Positions 1-9,643 of a stretch of DNA of 64,000 bases are shown in pieces (position 1 is the stretch's first letter; each line of letters begins with the position of its first letter). The DNA is from Hortaea werneckii (taxonomy: Eukaryota > Ascomycota > Dothideomycetes > Mycosphaerellales > Teratosphaeriaceae), in the NCBI GenBank assembly GCA_037044905.1, contig JBAOKB010000170.1, positions 682,001-746,000 of the forward strand, written 5' to 3'. The notes beneath the pieces are model-generated. The model had not been told where the DNA came from, searched no databases, and was given only the letters and a program-made list of their open reading frames with translations. Position numbers and translations under genes: made by a program.

Positions 1-1143
1 ACTGCGTCTGTCCGTCATGTGTCTTGGTAAAACCCAACGAAAAAGCTAGAGCCCTTCATCTTCATGTTCCAGGATGTCTTAGGGTGTGGACAGAGTTGGA
101 AAAGTAAAACTCCAGGACCATCTAAAAGATGAGCCCTGGTCTTCGCCGCTTGTCCGCTTCGGCTTCCCGTGCTGAGGATGGACTTGATGCGAAGAGAACA
201 TCAACTTCACCAAACATGAGATGACGTAAAAATACTATGGCTTTCCTGTTCATATGGCAGCTTTTTGGTGAATACTAGAGGTACCTGTAAGTCTTAGGGA
301 GCAGGTGTCACTGAGGTCGGGTAGGCACATGTAAGGTAGGCAGGAGGAGGCGAACTGCTGGCAATAGCTAGCCGAAACATTTAGAGACAGGGGCACGTTG
401 CCAATCGATACATGAGAAAGTGCACCCATCTCGATATTTGTTGGTTTTTCTTGCTATCTGGTCTTCCAAACAGTTGTATTCGAGCCTCCTCGCCCTTGAC
501 GGCACTGGCATCTGCCAACGTCAAGCAAGTACGAACCATGGAAAGTCAACCCGCTTCCAGCCCTGTGGCATTGCATTTTGTCAAATGCATCCTCAATCGA
601 TGGCCACAGGCAATAGACTACGGAGCCACATTCACCGCCCAGGACACTCGACGATGGATGCAGGACTTAGGTTGCAGTCTCAGCCGAAAACATAGTTCGT
701 ACTCGCACTTCTTCATTGGCTTTGTTTGGGATTGATTCAGGACTTTGTCAGAAGAACTCGAAGATAGCAGGATCCGAGAGCCTATGCAATTTAGTGAATT
801 GCATCTTCGGAGAGTGAATAGGAGAGCCTCTGGAACCACGAGACACCACTGGCGCGATGCCCGAGATTTAAGAATCGACGTGAACTTATACAACTTTCTT
901 CCACCGAACTCATACAACTTTCTCCCGCCGAGACGCATCAAAGTTACTGCCGCTTTTGGCCGGATTATTGACCAGGTAGCCGCTTCTTGCCGATCATTCA
1001 CGTTTGCAGACACATCAGGCTTCCACTATTTAAGATAGATCTTTGGATCGTATCGCCGAGCTTACAACTGTAGATCAGCTCAAAACAGGCAAAGGGAGGC
1101 CGCACAGCCCGCAACAATCTCACAAAGACCATTCTCCCTCAAC
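1..1143. other. intergenic / 5' flank of the zinc-finger gene
   Basis: No convincing coding region is seen; open frames here have no recognisable protein character. A short imperfect tandem pair of about 22 bases with the core 'atacaacttt' lies at 887-908 and 910-931. The last part is presumably promoter and 5' UTR of the gene that starts at 1144. Confidence 0.6.
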
Positions 1144-2883
1144 ATGTCGACACTACACCTCGACCGCTACCCATGCACGAAATGCGAACAACACTTTGCC
1201 ACGCGGGCCCCGCAAGTTGAACACCTGCTGCGCGTGCATGACGTCCAGAACCCATACCTTTGCTTCCGCTGCCCTGACATATTCATGACCAGCGTAGCTT
1301 TGCAGGAGCACATTCGAGCCACGCACAAAGGTACAGGCTTTTGCACCTGCTCCAAGTGCGGTGTAGAACTCAATGCGGAAGACGTGCTCAAGCGACACCG
1401 TGCGGTTGATCATGCCACGGACGAAGGCTGCGTCGCCGGCCATTGTTCACTTTGCAGCTTCACAAACGATAGCTGCTTGGGCGTGTCATTACACACCCTC
1501 CACGAGCACGCGGTGAGGTGCAGTGTCTGTGGCAAAGGCTTTGAGAGATTGTTTGAGCTGAATTTGCATTGGGAGGATAAAGCTGGTGGTCGCTCGTGTG
1601 CCTGGAAGGCGCGCCAGAAAGTCTCCGAGCCCAGCTCATCGCTGAACCAAAGTGGCGCCCTCGAACTTCAATCCAACAATACAGTCCAACTCGCCGCTAC
1701 TGCGGCGAAGACAGAGTTGCAGGAGGCTAGAATGCCGTCGAAAGATTCTGCAATGGAGCTTTTCGATGGAGCGCCGAAGCCGACAACTCAGGCTCACAGT
1801 CTTTCCACTGGAAGCTCGCAGGCGCAACCATCGGAGCCACAGAGTCAAGACTCGCTGTTTCTGCCTGAAGATGACTATCATCATCCGACCACGCCCTTAC
1901 AACGCATCGATACACGAGACCGCTTCCACCAGAACTATATGTCTGATGCCAGCGATAGCGGCAGCTCAAGAACCCTTTCCCAAGCAACCAGCCCGAAGAC
2001 TGTGGCTCGAAACAGAACACCGCGCTTGCGACTCTCAGAGTCAACAACTGAACTACCGCCGCTTCCCGACTTCCCGGCCCTTGGTCGCCCTGACCTCACC
2101 GCTGAAGATTTCAATCCTCGTCAAACCTGGTCCTCGACGAATGCAACCACCCAAGCTTACCGCGCCTGTCCACTGGAAGTGGCAATTGAGCATCTCCTCA
2201 ATGCCGAGCCGAAAATGATCGCGTTTGGTAATCTCTTGCGTCTCGCGGAGCAATTCACAACTGCCGAGATTTTTGAAAAGGTGAATGAAGGTCGTGATCA
2301 GCCGGTATTCAAGACGCTGGCAAGTGTTCAAAGCAGACTCCGCATTGCTGTGAATTGGACGGCTGAGCACAATGACAAGTCTGTTGAGGAGATCAAGAGT
2401 GCTCTTGAAGACTTCAAGAGATCAAATGGCGTCAAAGTGAGGCGGAACGCAGGCAAGAGAGAGGATTTGTCGCCTGTGGGCACCAAGATGTCACCTCACG
2501 GGCTTCCATTGCTCAAGACTCATCCAACGCCAGACACTTCGGTGGTGGAGCAGATTAAAGCTGAAGGCAGCCAAAGTCCGACACTCTCTGCACATTCGCC
2601 GCGGCAGCCAGAAACAATGTTTCCTTCGCCGCTCATTTCGAGTGCCACCAACTCTACCAGCCCGCGGCACTCACAGCCTGTCTCGCTACGGTCGGATGCA
2701 CGTCTAGCTTCACAAAGCACCCTGAGCGCTACGCCACCTGCGCCCGCTTGTACGACGCCGATGCAGCGAGCTTCGGAAGACGAGTATGAACCTGGGAAGA
2801 CACCCCCTATGACCCCCGGGGATGAGACCAAGAGCCCGAAAACTACAAACGCATTGAATGAGCGCAGTTTAGAGAGGGAATAG
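1144..2883 (+). CDS. C2H2 zinc-finger protein with long disordered tail
   Basis: Intronless 579-residue protein. The first ~150 residues hold C2H2-type fingers: finger 1 uses C11/C14/H27/H32 and finger 2 uses C40/C43/H56/H61, followed by two or three less regular Cys/His pairs around residues 68-145 (for example 'RCSVCGKGF'). The middle (~150-300) is rich in Ser, Gln and Pro. Around 300-420 there is a helical, conserved-looking stretch containing 'CPLEVAIEHLLNAEP'. The rest is low-complexity S/P/T-rich. This layout fits a nuclear DNA- or RNA-binding regulator, but no specific orthologue is recognised. The start is the first ATG of the frame that includes finger 1. It ends in TAG and converges on the GDPD gene downstream. 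Confidence 0.85.
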   Translation: MSTLHLDRYPCTKCEQHFATRAPQVEHLLRVHDVQNPYLCFRCPDIFMTSVALQEHIRATHKGTGFCTCSKCGVELNAEDVLKRHRAVDHATDEGCVAGHCSLCSFTNDSCLGVSLHTLHEHAVRCSVCGKGFERLFELNLHWEDKAGGRSCAWKARQKVSEPSSSLNQSGALELQSNNTVQLAATAAKTELQEARMPSKDSAMELFDGAPKPTTQAHSLSTGSSQAQPSEPQSQDSLFLPEDDYHHPTTPLQRIDTRDRFHQNYMSDASDSGSSRTLSQATSPKTVARNRTPRLRLSESTTELPPLPDFPALGRPDLTAEDFNPRQTWSSTNATTQAYRACPLEVAIEHLLNAEPKMIAFGNLLRLAEQFTTAEIFEKVNEGRDQPVFKTLASVQSRLRIAVNWTAEHNDKSVEEIKSALEDFKRSNGVKVRRNAGKREDLSPVGTKMSPHGLPLLKTHPTPDTSVVEQIKAEGSQSPTLSAHSPRQPETMFPSPLISSATNSTSPRHSQPVSLRSDARLASQSTLSATPPAPACTTPMQRASEDEYEPGKTPPMTPGDETKSPKTTNALNERSLERE

Positions 2884-3217
2884 AGGTTATTCAGGGTGCC
2901 GTGGTGTGGACAAAAGGATCAATGAGAAGTATTTTGGAGATTGGGATTGCTCAGCAATAGCCATTACCGCAAAGCTTTCGCTATATTGGTGTGATATTGC
3001 TCCAAAATTGCTGATGGACTGCACAGTCTAGCACTGGAAACAAAGAAACTTGCCGATGATTATCACGAGAGACGGATAGACTTAGCCAGACACAGTTAAT
3101 GTATGAATGTTTGGTATCATGACTTCAAGTTCTTTGAAATGAACATTGCTTATTGAATTGCAAACTTTTGGTTTGTTACATCGTACATCATAACGTATCA
3201 TATCATGTCTTCGTACT

Positions 3218-4559
3218 CTACTCTAGACCCATACAATTGGCGTAGTAGGTGATCGTCGCAGCCCAGTCGCTGAAGATCTTCTTCGCGCCCACTTGTCGCG
3301 CAATAACATCGATAACGGTGTACTCGTCGCCATCGTTGTTGATCTTGCTGTCCACGCTCTCGTAGTAATAACCACCGCCATTCTCCAATGGACCTGAGCG
3401 CTCAAAGGACCATGTGATGATGTCGAGCCCAGCTTCTTTAGCGGTGGTGGCGTAACTAGATGGCACAATCTTGCCCGTCGAGTTATCGACAGTGACTAGC
3501 ATCCAAGATGAGGGACCCATGATCTTGACACCACGATCCGCAAGGCTTGGTAGGGTGGCAACGACGGCGTCGTAGGCGCTGGTGTTGGCGTCGGCACGCT
3601 CGTCGAGATAGATGGCCTGTTGACCGAAGTCGGGGGCATTGTCGAGCCAGTAGTAGATGTCGTCGTCCAAGAACGACTGCAGCCAGACACGGTCGGCGTC
3701 AATGCCCTCGCCTTCGAAAGTGTCCACAATCTGCTGAATGAAGTCCGTCTGGGTGTAGTTACCTTCGAACGGCATCGGGATCTCAGGCGTCTTGGCCTCC
3801 GCGGTGAAGTTCAGGTCCATGGAGTCCACGAGCTCAATCTGGTCGCGGAGAGACATTGTCTCTGCGCAGCTGTAGGCGTACATGTTGGTTCGCCAATCAG
3901 GCGTGCTGCCAATCCGTCCCATGTACTCCGAAGTGTTGACTGCGTTGAAGGTGGTTGCTTCCATCTCGGCGCACAGGCCCTTGAATTCGGAGAGGGTAAT
4001 GTCGCTAGTACAGCATTTGGCACTCGCCGGTGTACCAGTCTCCGGATCGTATGGCGTGAACGGTTCGGTACACTTGGCTGCAAGGTCGGGGTGAGCCAGG
4101 ATGTCCGTGGTGTAATGGAGATCGCAGTTGGAGTGACGACAGACGAGCTCACGGTCTGATGTGAATGAGACGTCGCACTCGATAATACCTTCAATCTTAT
4201 TAACGGCTGGCGTCCTTAAGAGACGTTGATGTCTACTCACCAGCGCCCATTCTTGCGGCCGCAACATAGCCCTCACGGCTGTGCTCTGGGAACATCAGAG
4301 GAGCGCCTCTGTGGGCAATTGAAAAGCTGGACGTATGGAATGGACCATTGGAACAGCTCTCAAGCTTATCCTTCAGCGGACCTTCGTCCATGTCGTCCAC
4401 TAAGTAATAAGGTCTCGGTCCCAATTGGACATTGATGCCACTGCCTTCATCATGGTGACCGTGCTTCGGCCACGGCTTCCAGCCGCCTTTCCAGGACGCA
4501 GGAGCTGCATTGGCTAGCCCGCAGGCGACACTGATAGTAAGCAAGGTGCTTGAGACCAT
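3218..4559 (-). CDS. secreted glycerophosphodiester phosphodiesterase family protein
   Basis: Two exons, 4559-4241 and 4188-3218, joined across a 52-base intron (GTGAGT donor, GAAG acceptor), give 429 residues. Residues 1-~19 form a signal peptide (hydrophobic 'LLTISVACGLANA'), so the product is likely secreted or cell-wall located. The GDPD signature is present: 'IAHRGAP' (H83, R84), and the metal-binding pair of 'GIIECDV' (E110, D112), which the splice restores exactly, then 'CRHSNCDL'. GDPDs hydrolyse glycerophosphodiesters to glycerol-3-phosphate and an alcohol; substrate here is unknown. Multiple cysteines and N-glycosylation sequons fit an extracellular enzyme. Ends in TAG and converges with the zinc-finger gene. 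Confidence 0.88.
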
Positions 4560-6677
4560 GTTGATCGCAGAGGAAGGAAGATGGGAAATGGAAGGCTACG
4601 GGGGATTGAGGGCAAAGGAAGAAAAGTGTTCAGCCTGGGAGCCCTGGCGACTCTTGTAAGTTCATTACTGTGGGCGCCTTGTCGGTCTAGGGAAGCTTGC
4701 ATCGTTCCTGCAGCCATCCTGCATCGCACCCTGTCAACACGATGGCCCCGCTCGTACATCATCCGCTGAGCGCTGTTGGAGGGCGTGGTCGCGATAAGAT
4801 AAGTGAATGGTTCGGTTGAAGCGTAATCGTGCAGACCTGCAGCACGATGACGGTGCCGAGAAAGCTAAGCCGTGAGCCTGCTGTTCCTCCTTCCCAAATG
4901 GGCAGTAGCGTCTTGGCATTCACAACGTAGGTGCCGAGCTGTGCGGCCACTGCATGTCCCACGTGTTTGCCATGCATTGAGGAGCACTACAATGGAGTAT
5001 CATCATTGGCATCAACAGAACGTGGCGAATCAACCAACCAGGCAAGTGCTAGAACTCAGTCCTCACGGCCGAGCCTAGTTTGATGGACCCATCTCTGAAT
5101 GTGCAAACGCCTGATGGCTCGGCAATCGGCTTTTGATCAGGCATTCGACTGGTCTAATGCTCACATAACAGCCAATCGAAACTCAGAAGGATATATCCAC
5201 TCCTTTGAGCTGTCATTACCACCCTAAGAACTTGAAATCTCCCGATCTTGTCGAAGCAAACCGCAGCATCGAAGAGAGCTTGAAAGGGGAGCTCCCTTGG
5301 TCATGAATATAAGAACAACCCTATCTCCAGACGCGAAGGACCCAGTGTGTTACGAAGAATGCAGCCTTTCTAGAGCAAGCCTCGACGGCAATGCTTGGCC
5401 TTTACGACTTGACGAAGCAGGCTCGTCTAATTCTCTGTCTCTCCTCTCCTTGTTGCCGATAACAAGCGTTGATCTTTACTGCAACCAGTCCAGCCGAGGC
5501 CAGCTAGATCGTACTTTGACCAAAGATCATATATGCTTGAGACTGCCGCCCTCTCAGGTTCGGCCATAGGTTGCAGAAAACAGAGGATCCCGTCCGCTCT
5601 CCTGTACTTAAGCTGCAAACCGGCAGATTAGTATTACCGTGGGTGACCAGGTGAGAATCCCTGCTGCTGAACTTTTGCATTTTTGATCTTTTGCACAGTC
5701 GCAAGCCGAAGATTGACACTTCTCCGGGCTACAAGGCTGCAATCATCCTTTTGTCGTTTTCCGATGGTTAAACTCGGCCTTAGCATTGACCGTCTAATCG
5801 TTTGATCAATGTTTCCGAGCTGGAGTAAATAAGTAGAAAGCTCACCACAATACCTTTTATGCCATGAAACGTGGGCCTCATTCCGAGACGATCATATTCC
5901 ATGAGTGGGTGTATTGGGAAAGGAGCATGGACAAGTGCAACATTGCGGTGGTTTCTGTGATTTACCGAACAAGAAAGTGTTGTGATTCCCCAGTAGCTGG
6001 TCAAATATGAAGTTTCGCAGATGCGTCCGCTTGTCTTTAACATGGAGCCTTTCCTCTTGTGTTGCCTTTGATCTTGTGGTACCCGGTCTTTGTAAGGACA
6101 CTGTTGGTTGGAGCATGGCCGGGGTTCGAAATAATTGTCTCCGTTACCATGCCTAGAGCGTTCCAAGGATCCGCGTAGATCGCTGGCATGCTTGTTATTC
6201 AAGAGGGACCAGCGACTTTTTCATGATACGGCTTGTGCAGTCTGAATGGCTGCAGCTTTGTAGATTTTACAGAGGTCCTGTCCGACCTGATACGTGAACG
6301 GACTGAAAGTTGCTTCTGCTGCAGCCTTGTGAAAGGACCGTGATAAGACTTGAATAGAGGGGCAAACAATCCTTCGATCGCTATGACATTTATTGAATCG
6401 GCTCGTCGTTGACTTGACCTGACTTCGTTTGCAATGCTTGTCACTCGGCATAGCACGCTGATGAAGAGGGCGTTTTGGCCCGCAGGTGAGCTGAAGCTGA
6501 GCCCGGCAGCCCGGAGATAACGGTTTTAGCATTCGCGAAATCTTGGCGAGAAACTCGAAAAAGTCCAGACTGATGAAGCAACGATAATTGCGCCAGTAAA
6601 CACACACCAACGCACTCTTCCATTTATATCTTCTGAAGGCATAGACGCAAGTCGTATAGCCTTTCAATACCGCCACA
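4560..6677. other. intergenic region, 2.1 kb
   Basis: Between the GDPD start and MRT4. Several open frames up to 172 codons exist on both strands, but their composition (many Cys, Trp, Arg, no domain) looks like chance. No repeat or RNA gene is recognised. The distal ~200 bases presumably hold the MRT4 promoter. Confidence 0.55.
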
Positions 6678-7406
6678 ATGCCGAAGTCCAAGCGTGCGCG
6701 CGTCGTCCACACTTCTGTCGTGCAGAAGAAACCGAGCAAAGAGCGCTCTGCCTCGCTCTACTCCGCCGTACAAGAGGCAGCCGATGCCTACCAGCACATA
6801 TTCGTCTTCTCCGTCGAGAACATGCGCAACAACTACCTGAAGGATGTCCGCCAACATTTCTCCGAGGACGGCAGACTCTTCTTCGGCAAGACCAAGGTGA
6901 TGGCGAAAGCGCTGGGAACCGCTCCCGAGGACGAGCACGCGCCGGGTTTGGCAAAGCTGAGCAAGCATCTTTCGGGATCTGTGGGATTGCTGTGCACGAA
7001 TCGAGACCCCAAGGAAGTCTTGGAGTACTTCCGCGATTACGTCGAGGTGGACTTTGCGCGCGCCGGTATGCCGGCGAGCAGGACATTTACGGTCCCGGCA
7101 GGCGTGGTGTACAGCAGAGGAGGCGAGATACCTATTGAGGACGATGTGCCTCTCCCGCACAGCTTGGAGGTTACGGTGCGGAAATGGGGTATGCCCACGA
7201 AATTAGAGAAGGGCAAGGTGACACTGGATGCGGACCACACTATTGCGGAGGAGGGTCAGGAAATGTCTAGCCATCAGACGGCGTTGCTGAAACTGTTTGG
7301 CGTCACTATGGCGGAGTTCAGAGTGAAGGTTCTGGCCTACTGGAGCGCAAGCTCGCAGGAGGTGACCGATGTAGAGCCTGAGGTCGATGGAATGGAGGAA
7401 GGTTAG
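6678..7406 (+). CDS. MRT4: ribosome assembly factor MRT4 (uL10-like)
   Basis: Intronless 242-residue protein, the usual size for Mrt4. The start 'MPKSKRARVVHTSV' and the following 'ENMRNNYLKDVRQHF' and 'GRLFFGKTKVMAKALG' segments are characteristic of Mrt4, a paralogue of the ribosomal stalk protein P0/uL10. In yeast Mrt4 occupies the P0 site on 25S rRNA in nuclear pre-60S particles and is later exchanged for P0. The C-terminal half matches the family ('GKVTLDADHTI', 'SHQTALLKLFGVTMAEF'). It ends in an acidic tail and TAG, and lacks the P0 acidic C-terminal stalk motif, as expected for Mrt4. Confidence 0.93.
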   Translation: MPKSKRARVVHTSVVQKKPSKERSASLYSAVQEAADAYQHIFVFSVENMRNNYLKDVRQHFSEDGRLFFGKTKVMAKALGTAPEDEHAPGLAKLSKHLSGSVGLLCTNRDPKEVLEYFRDYVEVDFARAGMPASRTFTVPAGVVYSRGGEIPIEDDVPLPHSLEVTVRKWGMPTKLEKGKVTLDADHTIAEEGQEMSSHQTALLKLFGVTMAEFRVKVLAYWSASSQEVTDVEPEVDGMEEG

Positions 7407-7711
7407 ATCACGAGCTCGGGAAAGAGCAGACATTCAATGGCGTTTAAAGGTACAGGCGGTTAATGGCGTCTTTGACGAATGTTCGCATGAGTTTGGGTAT
7501 ATACTCATTACTTTCAGCAAGGCGTTGGTGGAGTCTAGCACAAGCCAGCCCTGTCTTTTCACATCAAGCTGGCCATGAATGCAGCATTTTGACATTTCAT
7601 CGCTACCAAAAGTAACTCCCTCCGTGATCACCGTTTGTCATGCCATAGCCATCCGCCTTGCCAGTGAATCATTCGCTACTAAACACGCCACACGTCCCGG
7701 TGTTCAGACAT

Positions 7712-8336
7712 CTATGACTCGGTAGCGATCTTGGCCTTGCTGTTGGTGACCTTGACACCGAGCTGCTTAGCGCGGGCGACAATCTCTACCCGCTTGCGAG
7801 CGGACACTGCGTGGGCAATCCTACGAGGTCATATTAGTATACCGAAGTGCATATCCTTCAAGATCGGGCATTGCTTACTCGGCAGCGTAGGTGCGGTTGT
7901 GCATGAGCAGGAGGTCGAGGTCGCGGGTGTTGTTGACGAGGAAAGCCTTGTGGCCGGAGGGCATCATGTGGCGGGTCTTCTTGTTGCTGCCGTAGCCGAT
8001 CTGTGCGACGTCTCTCGTCAGTATTCAGATCTCCAAACTCCTTCTGTTCCGTGCAAAATTCCCAGCATCTTCATTGCAGCCCCGCTGTTCATATTTGCAA
8101 GATCCTCCAGGTCCCTTCATCCCACTTCCCAATCTTTCCGCACTTTCCTCCCATGCATCGGGTCAACGCACCTTCGGCATAGCAGCCTCACCCTTGAACC
8201 GTCTCCTGACCCTGTTGTCAATGCCATGAGGCTTCCTCCAGCTCGGGGCGACACATTTGAAGCGGTCGCTCTGGTGACGCTTGAACTGCGCAGTGCGCTT
8301 CTTGACGATCGGGACGTGGCTCTTGGAGGGGGCCAT
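7712..8336 (-). CDS. RPL32: 60S ribosomal protein eL32
   Basis: Three exons: 8336-8172, 8000-7879 and 7820-7712, giving 131 residues, the normal length for eL32. Intron 1 (171 bases) has GTGCGT and CACAG ends; intron 2 (58 bases) has GTAAGC and GTAG ends, and the split Glu codon is restored. The protein starts MAPSKSHVPIVKKR and contains 'HQSDRFKCVAPSWRKPHGID', 'NRVRRRFKGE', 'GYGSNKKTRHMMPSG' and 'ARAKQLGVKVTNSKAK', all typical of eL32, a component of the large cytosolic ribosomal subunit. Intron 1 is long for this window, but no clear snoRNA was seen in it. Confidence 0.94.
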
Positions 8337-8520
8337 CTTCAAGACAGTCAGTATCGTACAGCTGTCAAATAATTCGAGGATGTGGACGGCGTACCGTGAC
8401 TGCTGTGCTGTGGTTAGTAAAGCGCTGTCGACGTCGTCAATCGCGGCCTGTGATGGAAGTTCGAGGTGCGCAGCGGATTTGCTAGTGCGATCTTGGCGTC
8501 TGCAAATTTTGATTGCCTAA

Positions 8521-9159
8521 GGCATGTCAATCCTTCGGCTCCAGCTCCAGCTGATATCCGCGACATCCCGCTTAGGTTGCAACTGGAAGTACATCTGCAC
8601 TCATTGATGAGATTCGTTGCCTGCGTCGTCTGATTTCTGCACTCATACCGATGTTCTTGCGAAATGTGTTGTCTACATATCGCACGAGATCAGCATCCAC
8701 GCCTTGGTCCAATGCTGATCTTCAACGCACCGTCATGACTCCCAGCTCGAAGGTCACTTTGGCTTCACTGCCCTCCGCATAAAACAAGCTCGCAGTGACA
8801 ATGCACGGAGTTGCATGTAGCTTTCGGAAAGGTGATGAGTCGACTGAAGCGCCACTTGCTGGGCTCTCGATAGTCGCATAGTAAACGCTCCGACCAGGCT
8901 AGCAAGTCGTCAGGCAAGATGCCCAGAGGTGAGATATTCTTGATGGGCAGCAATGATCTATCTTGACTTCGCAGAATCTCTTGAAATAGCAAGCCTCCAG
9001 GCCCAAGTCGCAAGACTTGAACGCTGATGGCCTGTTTAAAGAAAGATGTTAGCAAAATGCGTTCACCTGTAGCCATACTTACCATCCACCCCCTCCGCAC
9101 GGAACAGAAGAAAACGCCACAGCTACTAAGCTGCAGAGAAGAGCGCCGCCTCGCCCCAT
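8521..9159 (-). CDS. spliced gene of unknown function, structure unresolved
   Basis: A textbook intron lies at 9082-9032 on this strand: GTAAGT donor, TGCTAAC branch sequence and TTTAAACAG acceptor. More candidate splice sites follow: a CTGAC/TTGCTAG acceptor near 8908, a GTGCGT donor near 8730 and a GTATGAG...GTGCAG intron near 8650-8590. Between 8907 and 8731 one frame reads as coherent protein ('ATPCIVTASLFYAEG', then 'SEAKVTFELGVMT'). Two upstream starts are possible: an ATG at 9159 that would encode a signal-peptide-like N-terminus, or an ATG abutting the 9082 donor. I could not choose a single consistent model and recognise no family. Transcription of this strand is supported mainly by the intron at 9032-9082. 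Confidence 0.35.
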
Positions 9160-9643
9160 AGATAGCCAGATCATCCTGTCTCCCAAATAACCAAATCATA
9201 TAGCAAGCAGGCCTTCCCAAAGACGTCCGAAGACCCGGGTTACCCCAAAAAGCTCGCCGCAGACCAACGCTGCCATTTTTTGCCTCCTGATTTTTGCAGA
9301 CTCCCAGATCATCGCCTCAGCCGCCACCGGAGCTTCCTGGGATCTGATGTTTTCGTAATGAAAAAAGCCAGTCCGCCTCTGTTCGACTCAAGTATGGCCG
9401 CTGGCTTGGCCATCCACCTCCACGTCCCCACCGGGACCTCCATCTCGAATCCATCACCCGCCGTCCTCTGACCACAACACTCCTACCGAGACCTTGGGAA
9501 GCGAAGCCCTGAAGCATCCAGAAGCAAAGGCCGTCACCGACCCGAGAAAGCACAGCACCCACCGACCTGCTCACTGTCAGCGTAACAAGAATCCTCAACT
9601 TACCTTACCCAAGCTCACTTGCCAGCCGACAAAGAGCTCCCAT
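9160..9643. other. intergenic region
   Basis: Short region between the unresolved gene and the 3' end of the repetitive hypothetical gene. It is mildly pyrimidine-rich on the + strand; no gene or repeat is recognised. Confidence 0.5.

Noticed and set aside
6105..6150. tRNA-like B box ('ggggttcgaaat')
   Set aside because: No matching A box or acceptor-stem pairing around it.
8001..8171. snoRNA inside the long RPL32 intron 1
   Set aside because: No clear box C (RTGATGA) with a paired box D or H/ACA structure could be identified by eye.
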